A DNA stretch of 64,000 bases, from positions 186,001-250,000 of the forward strand of contig NZ_JAFAJM010000005.1 in assembly GCF_019236175.1 (NCBI RefSeq), in the 5' to 3' direction. The number at the start of each line of letters is the position of its first letter. The first letter of the stretch is position 1. This document shows, one piece after another, positions 44,616 through 53,408 of this stretch. The position numbers and the translations under genes are program-made. The notes below the pieces were generated by a model. It saw nothing but the letters and a program-made list of their open reading frames with translations, was not told where the DNA came from and searched no databases. This DNA comes from Chryseobacterium sp. Lineage in GTDB: Bacteria; Bacteroidota; Bacteroidia; Flavobacteriales; Weeksellaceae.

Positions 44616-45629
44616 ATGAAACATACTATTAACAGCCAGTCTTATGATCTGGCCGGATTATATACTTTGTCCTTCCGTATGGTTATCGGATGGACCTATT
44701 TTTCTGCCTTCTGGCGCAGACTCGTTCTTGAGAACAAATTAATTCCGGATGAACAGGGCTATATCGGGGAAAAATTTAATCATTTCCTTCCCAATGCCTT
44801 AGGAATAAAACCAGTTATAGAATATCTGGTGACTCATCCGGAGACCTTACAGCGCTCTATGATGACTTTTACCGTTATTGAAGCTATAGTTGGGCTATTA
44901 CTCATTCTGGGAGTATTCACAAGACTGATGAGTATTGGTATTTTCAGTCTGGCTTTGGGAATCCTTCTCGGATCCGGCTGGCTTGGGACCACCTGTGTAG
45001 ACGAATGGCAGATCGGCGTGCTGGGAATTGCGGGCGGATTCGTTCTGTTTCTTACCGGGAGCGGTCCTTTTTCTCTGGATTATTATTTCATCAGGAAAGC
45101 CTATCGTTTTACGGATACAAAATGGTTTCAATGGCTTGGATCAGGAATCCTACCTTTGTCAAAACCTAAGACTATAGTCTTTACGGGTTCAATGCTTATT
45201 TTCGGACTCTGCCTTTATACCAACCAATATTTTCACGGTGGGGTTTGGGGAACATTACACAATAAATCTGTAAAGCCCAGGGTTGAAATTTCCGGAATTT
45301 CTCTTCAGAACTCTATATTGAAATTTGAAGTTTACAGAACCGAAGGTGCCGATGTGTACGGGTCTTTTCTTATCGGAATTCATATTCTGGATAAAAACGG
45401 AAATATCTTAAAGCAACTGGATGCTCTGCAATTATCAGAATTTTCCAAAGAGCATATTAAAAATTATTATGTAGCTAAAGTAAAACCGGGAAAACACAGT
45501 CTGATCATTCCCCTGGGTGCAAAAGCTGATATTATGATTGATGTGAATGATATTCCTCAGAAAGAAGAAATACATAGTTTAAAACTTATCGATATCAGTG
45601 GTATTGAATGGGTTTCAAAAATCAGATAA
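44616..45629 (+). CDS. DoxD-DoxA fusion (TQO small/large-subunit-like) membrane protein
   Basis: 337 residues. N-terminal DoxD/DoxX domain (about 10-190, four membrane helices; SFRMVIGWTYFSAFWRRLV, LGSGWLGTTCVDEWQIG), a fifth helix, then a periplasmic DoxA-like domain (KPRVEISGISLQNSILKFEVYR to the end). DoxD and DoxA form archaeal thiosulfate:quinone oxidoreductase; fused forms occur in Bacteroidota. Whether this one oxidises thiosulfate is unknown. No other sulfur genes nearby. Confidence 0.83.
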   Translation: MKHTINSQSYDLAGLYTLSFRMVIGWTYFSAFWRRLVLENKLIPDEQGYIGEKFNHFLPNALGIKPVIEYLVTHPETLQRSMMTFTVIEAIVGLLLILGVFTRLMSIGIFSLALGILLGSGWLGTTCVDEWQIGVLGIAGGFVLFLTGSGPFSLDYYFIRKAYRFTDTKWFQWLGSGILPLSKPKTIVFTGSMLIFGLCLYTNQYFHGGVWGTLHNKSVKPRVEISGISLQNSILKFEVYRTEGADVYGSFLIGIHILDKNGNILKQLDALQLSEFSKEHIKNYYVAKVKPGKHSLIIPLGAKADIMIDVNDIPQKEEIHSLKLIDISGIEWVSKIR

Positions 45630-45658
45630 GTGAAAATTTTAAAAAAGACAAATTATAT

Positions 45659-45695
45659 AATAAGGGCTGCTGCTTTGCAATAGCCCTTATTAAAT
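45659..45695. terminator. terminator after DoxDA gene
   Basis: AATAAGGGCT (45659-45668) pairs with AGCCCTTATT (45682-45691). Ends the DoxDA transcript and faces the convergent gene at 45731. Confidence 0.75.
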
Positions 45696-45730
45696 TCATA
45701 TAGAGAATCTAAGCTTTAATCCTGAATTTT

Positions 45731-46336
45731 TCAGTATTTATTTTTAAAAATACTTATCTGATAAATACATGAACTATCCGGATTAATTTCCAGTACTTTT
45801 ATATTTAGTAAAACATCCAGCCCCATAGTATCGCACACTCCTTGTATAAAAGGTTGTATAACCGGCCATTTCAGAAGCCCTGAAATTCCAAGACTCTGTG
45901 TAATTTTATGGTAACGGTCTACTCCCAGTATCAACATTTCAATTTTATGGTCATTCAATTCTTTAAATTCAAAACTATATTCGGGGCTGGATGTAAAAAC
46001 TGCTCCTATAAGTATTTTTGCAACAGCGGGAATACCGGGTTGCAAATCAGGTTTCGCTTGTAGATTTCTTAAGGCCATCTTTGCCCCAAGATCATACATA
46101 AATTTGCTGGAAAGGGTTTCTACCGCTTCAGCTCCAAAAAGTTGTTCTGTTTGTTTAAGCATTCCTCCGTAAAATGCACCTGTAATATCTGAGAGCCTCT
46201 GAACAAGCTCTGTAAAAGTTGCAGGAAAAAGATCTGAAATAATCTGATCCGGTTCCATTTCAGAGAGATAAATATCATTTTTTCTGAAATCGGATAATGC
46301 TACAAATGGTTCCGGCAGTTGTAAATTATTATTCAT
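45731..46336 (-). CDS. conserved hypothetical protein
   Basis: 201 residues, soluble, no signal peptide. Mixed helical N-terminal half (ELVQRLSDITGAFYGGMLKQTEQLFG) and a beta-containing C-terminal half (FKELNDHKIEMLILGVDRYHKITQSLGI, then VCDTMGLDVLLNIKVLEINP and CIYQISI). The plan recalls small-ligand domains of V4R or ATC-hydrolase type, but I cannot confirm either. Single gene, preceded by a 420-base gap. Confidence 0.62.
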   Translation of the reverse strand: MNNNLQLPEPFVALSDFRKNDIYLSEMEPDQIISDLFPATFTELVQRLSDITGAFYGGMLKQTEQLFGAEAVETLSSKFMYDLGAKMALRNLQAKPDLQPGIPAVAKILIGAVFTSSPEYSFEFKELNDHKIEMLILGVDRYHKITQSLGISGLLKWPVIQPFIQGVCDTMGLDVLLNIKVLEINPDSSCIYQISIFKNKY

Positions 46337-46758
46337 GATAATTTTTTTGATATCAGTGTTGTTTAAGAAGTAACAAATACCATTCTCAAAACAGAAATAA
46401 AGAATTATCTCTTTAATGAAAACAAAATATCAATGCCATACAATAATGGCCTGATCCATCCATAAGATTTAGCAGTTATTTATCAGAAAGGAGCATGGTA
46501 AAATACTCCGGGATATCTCTCTTGAAAAAGAGAAGGTGTAAATGAGGGAGGCTATTCATATTTTTTCATTTGGTACTGTAAAGCTAAAAAAAATAAATAA
46601 ATTCTCCAATAGGTGATATTAATTTATTGCAACAATAAATAACTAACATCAAATCAGTTACCGTATAAAAACCTCATGGATACTAATCTGAATCTGATTA
46701 TTTATGTTAGAAAAAACATAAAAAAACCTCCGGAAATCCGGAGGTTTATGATTAAAAT
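46337..46758. other. AT-rich intergenic region
   Basis: 422 bases between the hypothetical gene and the emrB stop. It contains the emrB terminator at its right end and otherwise AT-rich DNA with no supported gene, RNA or repeat. Confidence 0.55.
46718..46750 (-). terminator. intrinsic terminator of efflux operon
   Basis: AAACCTCCGG (46724-46733) pairs with CCGGAGGTTT (46738-46747), loop of four; on the minus strand T-run follows. Closes the tetR-tolC-emrA-emrB transcript. Confidence 0.85.
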
Positions 46759-48336
46759 TTAGTGCATGGCTTCACTCAAATCTATTTTTTCTTTACTTTT
46801 TCTTTCTTTTATAAATAAGATAAACGGAATACATATCAGGAATATAACGCCGAGATAAAGAAATACATCCATATAGGACAATACGGTAGCCTGTTTAGTA
46901 ACCGATAAGTCAAGCATTTTATATGCCGCATTCAGCGCTGCATCGGGAGTCATTCCCTTTGAAATAAAACTTGCCTTCAGTGTATTAATCCTTTGCTGGA
47001 CTTCAAAATCGGTAGAATCAAGATGAGTAATCAAATTGACTCTGTATTTCTGGCTGGCATTGGCAATAAAAGTAGTGATTGCCGCAATTCCGAAAGATCC
47101 TCCAAGCTGTCTCATCATCCCCGTAAAGGCTGCACCCTGGCCAATTTCCTGCCCTTTCAAAGTACTTAGTGATAAAGAAGTAATCGGAATAAACAATAAT
47201 CCCAGTCCGGCACCTCTTACAATCAGCATCCAGAAGAAGGCTTCTTTACTTGTATCCGGAGTCAGAATTTTATATCCCCAGAAACTATAAATAAAGAAGA
47301 TAAACAGTCCCAGAGAAACCAGGATCTGTTGTTTCGCACCTTTTGATAATAGCCTGCCAATAATCGGCATCATGAAAGCCGTTGTCAATGCGGCAGGAAT
47401 CATCAATGCACCCGACTGCAGGGCCGTCCATCCTAAAATACTCTGTGTATAAAGAGGAACAATGAATGTAGAACCGTAGAGTCCGAATCCAAGCACGAAA
47501 GACATCATGGTCCCGATCCTTAGATTACTATTTTTAAGTACTCTGAGTTCCACAATCGGATACTTAAAAGTAAGTTCCCGCCACAGGAATAATATAAACC
47601 CTAAAACTGCCGCTACAGTGAATGCTACAATCATTCCGCTGGCAAACCAGTCTTCTTCATGCCCTCTTTCCAGAATAAATTGTAATGAACCTACGGTTAC
47701 GGCTAACAGGGCAATACCCAGCCAGTCGACATCTGAAACTTTACGTTTTTCTGCATATTTCGGACTTCTTACAAACTGAAGCGTCATCAGAGTTGCTGCA
47801 ATCCCGATCGGAATATTGATATAAAAAATATAAGGCCAGCTGAAATTATCTACGATGTATCCTCCCAACGGCGGACCTAAAGTAGGGCCAATAATTACCC
47901 CTAAACCATAGATTGCCTGAGCCATACTTCTTTTTTCAATCGGATAAGACTCCGTGATAATAGTCTGTGAAGTTACCAGTAAGGCTCCTCCACCGATTCC
48001 CTGCATCAATCTGAAGAATACCAGTTCCCAGATATTAGTCGCATTTCCACATAAAAATGAAAATATTGTAAATATAATAATGGATGCCGCGAAGTAATTT
48101 CTACGCCCAAACTGCTGAGAAAGCCAGCTTGTCATTGGTACGATAATTACGTTCCCGATTGCATAGGCCGTAATTACCCATCCTACTTCAGAAAGTGTGG
48201 CTCCAAGATTACCCTTCATCTCATTCAAGGCAACATTGACAATCGTGGAGTCCACAATCTCAAGCAAAGCACAAAGAATCGCTGTAATCGTAATGATTAC
48301 TCTTCGGGCTCCATATTCTACTAATGAATCTTGCAT
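46759..48336 (-). CDS. emrB: DHA2 family drug:H+ antiporter (EmrB/QacA-like)
   Basis: 525 residues, fourteen membrane helices. DHA2 motif C in GVIIGPTLGPPLGGYIVD, motif A-like WLSQQFGRRNYF, ALLEIVDSTIVNVALNEM in helix 1. Together with the periplasmic adaptor and outer-membrane channel upstream it forms a tripartite pump exporting drugs across both membranes. Last gene of the operon. Gene name by family resemblance. Confidence 0.92.
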   Translation of the reverse strand: MQDSLVEYGARRVIITITAILCALLEIVDSTIVNVALNEMKGNLGATLSEVGWVITAYAIGNVIIVPMTSWLSQQFGRRNYFAASIIIFTIFSFLCGNATNIWELVFFRLMQGIGGGALLVTSQTIITESYPIEKRSMAQAIYGLGVIIGPTLGPPLGGYIVDNFSWPYIFYINIPIGIAATLMTLQFVRSPKYAEKRKVSDVDWLGIALLAVTVGSLQFILERGHEEDWFASGMIVAFTVAAVLGFILFLWRELTFKYPIVELRVLKNSNLRIGTMMSFVLGFGLYGSTFIVPLYTQSILGWTALQSGALMIPAALTTAFMMPIIGRLLSKGAKQQILVSLGLFIFFIYSFWGYKILTPDTSKEAFFWMLIVRGAGLGLLFIPITSLSLSTLKGQEIGQGAAFTGMMRQLGGSFGIAAITTFIANASQKYRVNLITHLDSTDFEVQQRINTLKASFISKGMTPDAALNAAYKMLDLSVTKQATVLSYMDVFLYLGVIFLICIPFILFIKERKSKEKIDLSEAMH

Positions 48337-48429
48337 AATTTTATTCGAATATTTGTATTAATGTAAATTGTAGGATGCATTAATGATTTTTAATTTATCA
48401 TGAATACATTGTACGTCAGTACATGAATA

Positions 48430-49533
48430 CTATTTCAAAGCAACTTCTGCCTTCACATTCATTCCTGTTCTCAATCTCTTGGCGATATTTTTATCAAGAT
48501 TTACAAAATCTATTTTTACAGGAAGTCTCTGTACCACTTTTACGAAGTTACCACTTGCATTGTCCGGAGGCAAAATAGAAAATGTAGCTCCTGTTGCAGG
48601 AGAGAATGAGCTTACTACGCCTTCAAATTTCTGATCAGGGAAAGCATCGATTTCAATTTTCACTTTTTGCCCTTCAACCATTTTATCTACCTGTGTTTCC
48701 TTAAAATTGGCAACCACCCATTTCTGATCATTCTTAACCAGGGCAAATAATTGTGCTCCTGCCTGTAAATACTGTCCGGCCTGAGTAGGTACCTTTCCTA
48801 CATATCCGTCTTCAGGAGCTAAAATAACCGTATAAGACAAGTTTAATTTTGCATTTTCAACGTCTACTTCTCTTTGTTTAGCTACAGAACCTGCTACGCT
48901 GATCTGCTGAGAACTTGCAGCGGTCTGAGAAGAAGCGATAGTGGTTTGCTGAGCGATTTGATTTCTCTGATCAACTAAAACCTGTAATTGCTTATCTGCA
49001 GATTGTTTTGCTGCTAAAGCCTGCTCATATTGTTGCTCTGTAATAGAGTGATCTTTAACAAGATTAGCATATCTTTTTAAATCCTGAGATGTTTTCCAGA
49101 CATTTACTTTTGCAGCTTCTATTTGTGCATTGGCAGTAACTACAGCGGCTTCAGAAGAGCTGATGTTTTTGGAAGTAGCTGTTGTAGAAGCTTCCGCATT
49201 TGAAATATTGCTTTTCGCTGTAGATAAAGCTGCCTGAGCCTGCTCAAGCGCCATTTTCTGATCTCTGTTATCCAGAATAACCAGCGTATCTCCTTTTTTA
49301 ACAAATTGATTGTCTTTTACTTTTACTTCTTTAATATATCCTGAAACTTTAGAAATCACAGGGGCCATGTTTGAAGTAATTTGAGCATCATCAGTCTCTT
49401 CGTGATACTGTCCGTATGTATATGCTCTGTAACCGTAGATACCTCCTCCGATTACTACAGCCGCTAAAATGATGGGAAAGACTAAGCTTTTTTTCTTTTT
49501 AGGTTCAGCTGCTGGTGTAGTATTATTTTCCAT
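48430..49533 (-). CDS. emrA: HlyD/EmrA-type membrane fusion protein
   Basis: 367 residues. One N-terminal membrane helix (LVFPIILAAVVIGGGIYGY), lipoyl-type barrel sandwich, Gln/Ala-rich coiled-coil hairpin (about 75-235), and C-terminal beta-barrel with FPDQKFEGVVSSFSPATG and NASGNFVKVVQRLPVKI. Adaptor between the inner-membrane pump and TolC-like channel. Starts 17 bases after the TolC-like gene. Confidence 0.93.
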   Translation of the reverse strand: MENNTTPAAEPKKKKSLVFPIILAAVVIGGGIYGYRAYTYGQYHEETDDAQITSNMAPVISKVSGYIKEVKVKDNQFVKKGDTLVILDNRDQKMALEQAQAALSTAKSNISNAEASTTATSKNISSSEAAVVTANAQIEAAKVNVWKTSQDLKRYANLVKDHSITEQQYEQALAAKQSADKQLQVLVDQRNQIAQQTTIASSQTAASSQQISVAGSVAKQREVDVENAKLNLSYTVILAPEDGYVGKVPTQAGQYLQAGAQLFALVKNDQKWVVANFKETQVDKMVEGQKVKIEIDAFPDQKFEGVVSSFSPATGATFSILPPDNASGNFVKVVQRLPVKIDFVNLDKNIAKRLRTGMNVKAEVALK

Positions 49534-49549
49534 TTTGGTTTCGATCTGA

Positions 49550-50866
49550 TTATTTAATTGTTAAAGTTCCTGTTGTCTGTAATAGTTTTCTGTACGCTAG
49601 CGCAGCATCTGCTTTTGCATTGATAACGCCAACGTTTGCTGAAATCTGAGCCGCATCTGCATCCAGTAATTCTGTCATGGTTGCAAGACCGTTATCATAT
49701 TTATTTTTTGTAATTCTGTAATTCTCATTAGCCTGTTCTGCTGATTTCTCAAATACAACGATTCTCTTTTTAGAATAATCCGTATTCTGATATTCTCTGT
49801 TGACATCAAGCTTAATATTATCATTTAATAATTCATCAGTAGCCGCCAGTTGCTTTTCTCTAGCCTGAGACTGCTTTAAGGAAGAATTTTCTTTCCAGAT
49901 ATTGGACAGGTTATAAGAAATTCCGACTCCTACATTCACGGCATTGTAAACAGTAAGAAATTTAGGAATATCCGCAGCGATATAACCTCCAGTGAAAGCT
50001 ACGGAAGGAAGGTTTTCAGCTTTGGCTGCCTTTGACCCCAGTTCTGCTGCTTTTCTTTGTTGAGCTAAAGCCTGTAAATCTTTACGGTTTTCTCGGGCTT
50101 CGCTTACATAGAAATCTACCGGCTTCACATCAGAACCTTCTTCAATATAGTTAGGATCAACTTCAAGTTCGGTAGTTTCAGGAAGTCCCAATAATAAATC
50201 CATATTGATATTCGCAATATTGTAATTATTTTTAGCTTCCAGTAACTGAAGTTCTATATTTGAAGTCTGAAGGTTAGCTTTTAATCTGTCATTTCTTGCA
50301 ATCAGACCGTTGTTTTCCATTTTAAGAAAGGTTTCATCTCTTTTTTGAGAAGCGGCAAGATTTTCTTCAAAAACTTTGATAGACTGGTTGGCTTTAAACA
50401 AATTGTTATAAGCCTGGGCAACGTTATAAGCGATGGCTATTTTATCATTTTCCGTGCTCAGTTTAGAAGCTTCCACCAAATATTTTGCAGATTGAATACC
50501 ATATTTTATTCTTCCGCCGCTATAGATAGGAACACTAAGATTAGCGGAACCATAAAGAACCTGGTGAACATCCGGGCCTCCTGCTCCTCCGGAAAGCCCC
50601 GCAAGTTTAATATCAACATTCGGTTTTATCGGAAGATACATATAGCTCCCCGAAACTTTCAATTCAGGAAGCTGTCTGTTTTTAGCTTCCAAAAGATCAG
50701 CGGTAGCCTCCTCGATCTTGGCGGCATCGATCTTGAGATTCTTGCTGTTCTGGATTCCCAGCTGCACAGCTTCGTCAAGAGAAAGTGTTTTTTTCTCCTG
50801 AGCATTTGCATTTGCTATTCCTAAGAATAATGATAATGCAATCACTGAGTTATTTATTCTCTTCAT
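49550..50866 (-). CDS. TolC family outer-membrane channel
   Basis: 438 residues. Signal peptide (ends ANAQ), two tandem OEP repeats of long helices (LSLDEAVQLGIQNSKNLKIDAAKIEEA; LDADAAQISANVGVINAKADAALAY shortened to the motif region). Trimeric channel of the tripartite pump. Its start overlaps the TetR stop by 17 bases. Confidence 0.93.
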   Translation of the reverse strand: MKRINNSVIALSLFLGIANANAQEKKTLSLDEAVQLGIQNSKNLKIDAAKIEEATADLLEAKNRQLPELKVSGSYMYLPIKPNVDIKLAGLSGGAGGPDVHQVLYGSANLSVPIYSGGRIKYGIQSAKYLVEASKLSTENDKIAIAYNVAQAYNNLFKANQSIKVFEENLAASQKRDETFLKMENNGLIARNDRLKANLQTSNIELQLLEAKNNYNIANINMDLLLGLPETTELEVDPNYIEEGSDVKPVDFYVSEARENRKDLQALAQQRKAAELGSKAAKAENLPSVAFTGGYIAADIPKFLTVYNAVNVGVGISYNLSNIWKENSSLKQSQAREKQLAATDELLNDNIKLDVNREYQNTDYSKKRIVVFEKSAEQANENYRITKNKYDNGLATMTELLDADAAQISANVGVINAKADAALAYRKLLQTTGTLTIK

Positions 50867-51476
50867 AACCTAAAAGGTCTTTTAGTAAATGTTTTATATG
50901 TTTATTAAGTTCTGTATAAAATGTTTCATCAAAAACACTCTCCTCTTCTGTATCATTAAGGAACTCTTTATACATATCTTTTGCATTGAATGCATAAAAC
51001 AATGTTCCGCTGATGGTAGAATGAAGCAGATAAATCGGAGGATTTTTAGTAAAAACACCTTTCTCTAATCCCTGTTCCAAAATTTGCGAATACATAGACA
51101 GAAATCCCATTTTGGTTTGTTTTAAAAACTCTACAATCTGTGGATTTTCAGCATGAAGCTGTTCCCGCTGCATAATTCTGTAAAAGCATTTCTGCGTTCT
51201 GATTTTATCAGAAAACTGATCTATTATTTTTTCAATTTTCTGCCATTCATTAAGGTCTGTTCTCTCTACAATATCTTTTGAAAAAAACTGTCCTTCATTC
51301 ATTCTGTATTCAACCAGTTTTTCATAGAGCTTTTCTTTAGAGCCAAAATAGTAAGAGATCATAGAGATGTTCACATTTGCCGCTTTGGAAATTTCTCTGG
51401 TGGAAGTTCCGTCAAAACCCTTTTCTGCGAAAAGTTTTTCAGCTGCAAATAATATATTTTCTTCTTTTGAAATCAT
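50850..51476 (-). CDS. TetR family regulator of the efflux operon
   Basis: 208 residues from ATG (a TTG further up is rejected; the promoter box at 51498-51505 would lie inside that frame). N-terminal helix-turn-helix: ILFAAEKLFAEKGFDGTSTR and KAANVNISMISYYFGSKEKL; ligand domain beyond residue 55 (DUF-like C-terminal helix set). Drugs or bile-type inducers would release it. First gene of the operon; likely autorepressor. Confidence 0.9.
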   Translation of the reverse strand: MISKEENILFAAEKLFAEKGFDGTSTREISKAANVNISMISYYFGSKEKLYEKLVEYRMNEGQFFSKDIVERTDLNEWQKIEKIIDQFSDKIRTQKCFYRIMQREQLHAENPQIVEFLKQTKMGFLSMYSQILEQGLEKGVFTKNPPIYLLHSTISGTLFYAFNAKDMYKEFLNDTEEESVFDETFYTELNKHIKHLLKDLLGYEENK

Positions 51477-51497
51477 ATCATTCCCATTTTCAGGGCG

Positions 51498-51541
51498 CAA
51501 ATGTACATAAGTTTTAAATAAAATCAAACGATTGATTGATT
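51498..51541 (-). promoter_or_regulatory. tetR promoter with candidate operator
   Basis: On the minus strand TTTG (51525-51528), 19 bases, then TACATTTG (51498-51505): both boxes of the Bacteroidota consensus at the expected spacing, 21 bases before the chosen ATG. AATCAA (51522-51527) and TTGATT (51532-51537, repeated at 51536-51541) form an inverted repeat over the -33 box, a natural place for TetR self-repression. Confidence 0.62.
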
Positions 51542-51733
51542 TTTTAATATAGATTTAATTTATCAGCAATATAAGACTGCTTCTATGAAAAATATACACA
51601 AACGAAACGGTAAATAATTCGCGCAATTGTTATGCCCTTTTTAAAAAAAACATTAAAATACTTTATATTTAATAAAAATTTAATCAACTCTGTCAAAAAA
51701 CTATTACATTTATGACCTTTAAAATTTTAAATC

Positions 51734-51961
51734 ATGAAGAAAATAATTGCGATTTTAGCCTTAGGTCTGTTTACGGCAGGCTATGCACAGGAAAAGCCAA
51801 AAGAAGGATGCTGTGCCGGAAAAGACAAAAAAGAATGTACGGTAAAGGATAAAAAAGCATGTACTGATGTCCATCACAAAGATGGAAGTGCAAAAGCCAA
51901 CACGGCAGAAAATACACCTAAAAAAGATAAGAAAGCTGTAAAAGTAAAGAAAACGGCTTAA
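51734..51961 (+). CDS. small exported Lys/Cys-rich protein
   Basis: 75 residues: signal peptide (ends GYAQE), then about 55 residues very rich in Lys (EGCCAGKDKKECTVKDKKAC, then DVHHKDG) with four Cys, two of them adjacent. Cys/His clusters suggest metal binding, as do similar short secreted peptides in Chryseobacterium. No family recognised. Terminator shared with the convergent holB gene. Confidence 0.68.
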   Translation: MKKIIAILALGLFTAGYAQEKPKEGCCAGKDKKECTVKDKKACTDVHHKDGSAKANTAENTPKKDKKAVKVKKTA

Positions 51962-51969
51962 TTGAATAA

Positions 51970-52000
51970 AAAACACCGGTCAATTGGCCGGTGTTTTTTT
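51970..52000. terminator. bidirectional terminator
   Basis: AACACCGG (51972-51979) pairs with CCGGTGTT (51988-51995) and is flanked by A- and T-runs, between the convergent small exported protein and holB genes. Confidence 0.82.
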
Positions 52001-53117
52001 ATGAGTTCTTGTGAATATATCTCGATAATTTTATGCCAAGATCAGTCCAGACAATCTTAGGATTTCCGTTTCGGGTTAAATGCAGATCAGCTGTGTTGAT
52101 TTCTTCCAGGATACTTTCAATATTCGCTCCACTGATAAATTTTGAAAATCCATTCCAGTTGAAATCATCAGCATTGATTTTTTTATATACCAACTCATCA
52201 GACTGATAATTTTGCAGCAAAGCCAATCTGAAAATCTCAGAACAATAATTTAGAAAATTCTTCTGCTTTTCCCTGTTCCATCCTGCAATTTCTCTGGCCC
52301 AGAAAATAATGCTTTTAAGATAAGCAGGTTTCTTTTTTACCATAAAGGCATCACGAACCCACTGTACAAAGAGTTTTTCAAATTCATTGCTTTTATCACC
52401 GGAATTTAAAAGTTGTAAGGCATCATTGAGATCCCCTTGAGCTTCGTGAAGAATTTCTCTTATTTTTTCCTGAGAAACGGAAAAATCTTTTTGGAGATAG
52501 TTCCCCAGATCTTCATCATCAATTCTCGGAACTTCTACAATCTGGGTTCTGGAAAGAATGGTGGGAAGAATATCATTGGTATTTTCAGCCGTAAGAAGAA
52601 TAATGGTTTTAGCGGGAGGTTCTTCCAGAAATTTCAAAAATTTATTGGAAGCCGCTACATTCATTTTATCTGCTCTCCAGACAATAAGGATTTTAGTTCC
52701 GCCTTCAAAACTTTTTAATGCAAATTTCTGATTCTGGTCATCTACTTCATCGGCAGAGATAAACAATTGTTTATTTTCGGATTCTAAAAAAGCAGTCCAA
52801 TCATCATAGCTTGAATAAGGGGATTTAAGAATCATTTCCCTGAATTCTTCAAATTTATTTTTACTTAAAGAGTTTTTGTTGTCTGTAAAAACGGGAAAAC
52901 TGAAATGCAGATCCAGATGATTAAGATGCTCAACCTTTGATGCGGCATGCGCATTTTCCTGGTTAAAAATTTCTCTGGCATAAGCCAATACCATAGGCAA
53001 TGTTCCATATCCTTCTTTTCCTACAAAAAGCTGGGCATGGCTCACTCTGTTTTCAGCAATGCTATCTCTAAGAAGTTTTTTCAGATTTTGTTGTCCGGCT
53101 ATGTTCTCCCAATTCAT
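51999..53117 (-). CDS. holB: DNA polymerase III subunit delta'
   Basis: 372 residues. Clamp-loader subunit; AAA+ fold with ENIAGQQNLKKLLRDSI, then LFVGKEGYGTLP where the P-loop is degenerate, SFEGGTKILIVWRADKMNVAASNKFLKFLEEPP (quoted in part), and the sensor-1-like LSRTQIVEVPRI. Loss of ATPase in delta' is normal in bacteria. No zinc cysteines are seen in the expected place. Promoter box TATCTTTG lies only four bases before the ATG. Confidence 0.93.
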   Translation of the reverse strand: MNWENIAGQQNLKKLLRDSIAENRVSHAQLFVGKEGYGTLPMVLAYAREIFNQENAHAASKVEHLNHLDLHFSFPVFTDNKNSLSKNKFEEFREMILKSPYSSYDDWTAFLESENKQLFISADEVDDQNQKFALKSFEGGTKILIVWRADKMNVAASNKFLKFLEEPPAKTIILLTAENTNDILPTILSRTQIVEVPRIDDEDLGNYLQKDFSVSQEKIREILHEAQGDLNDALQLLNSGDKSNEFEKLFVQWVRDAFMVKKKPAYLKSIIFWAREIAGWNREKQKNFLNYCSEIFRLALLQNYQSDELVYKKINADDFNWNGFSKFISGANIESILEEINTADLHLTRNGNPKIVWTDLGIKLSRYIHKNS

Positions 53118-53121
53118 GTTT

Positions 53122-53129
53122 CAAAGATA
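53122..53129 (-). promoter_or_regulatory. holB: -7 box TATCTTTG just before holB ATG
   Basis: Exact TAnnTTTG match with four bases to the ATG on the minus strand, so transcripts from it would be leaderless or nearly so. No -33 box identified. Confidence 0.4.
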
Positions 53130-53408
53130 AAAAAACTGAAGAAGAATTCGGGCGTAAATTTATGAATTGTCAATCCTAAGAAAGATAAATCATTCTTTTT
53201 TATGGCAAAAGAGAAATAATGTATGGGCATTCATGAATGGAACAGATTCTCTGTTTAATATCTGCTATATCACTATTCACAATTGATATTAATAATCTGT
53301 AAACATTCAAAAATCCTTATTATAACGGCCTTAACAAACTTTAACCACATATAATTTTTACAATTCATTAATATTTAAGATATTTGCGCATTGTTTTAAA
53401 AATCAAGA

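Noticed and set aside
46337..46717. Search for an RNA gene in the long gap upstream of the hypothetical gene
   Set aside because: No cloverleaf, conserved hairpin or promoter-terminator pair could be recognised by eye.
48399..48430. CATGAATAC occurs twice, 23 bases apart, between emrA and emrB
   Set aside because: Overlaps the end of emrA, is single in the window and has no promoter box near; not enough for a regulatory call.
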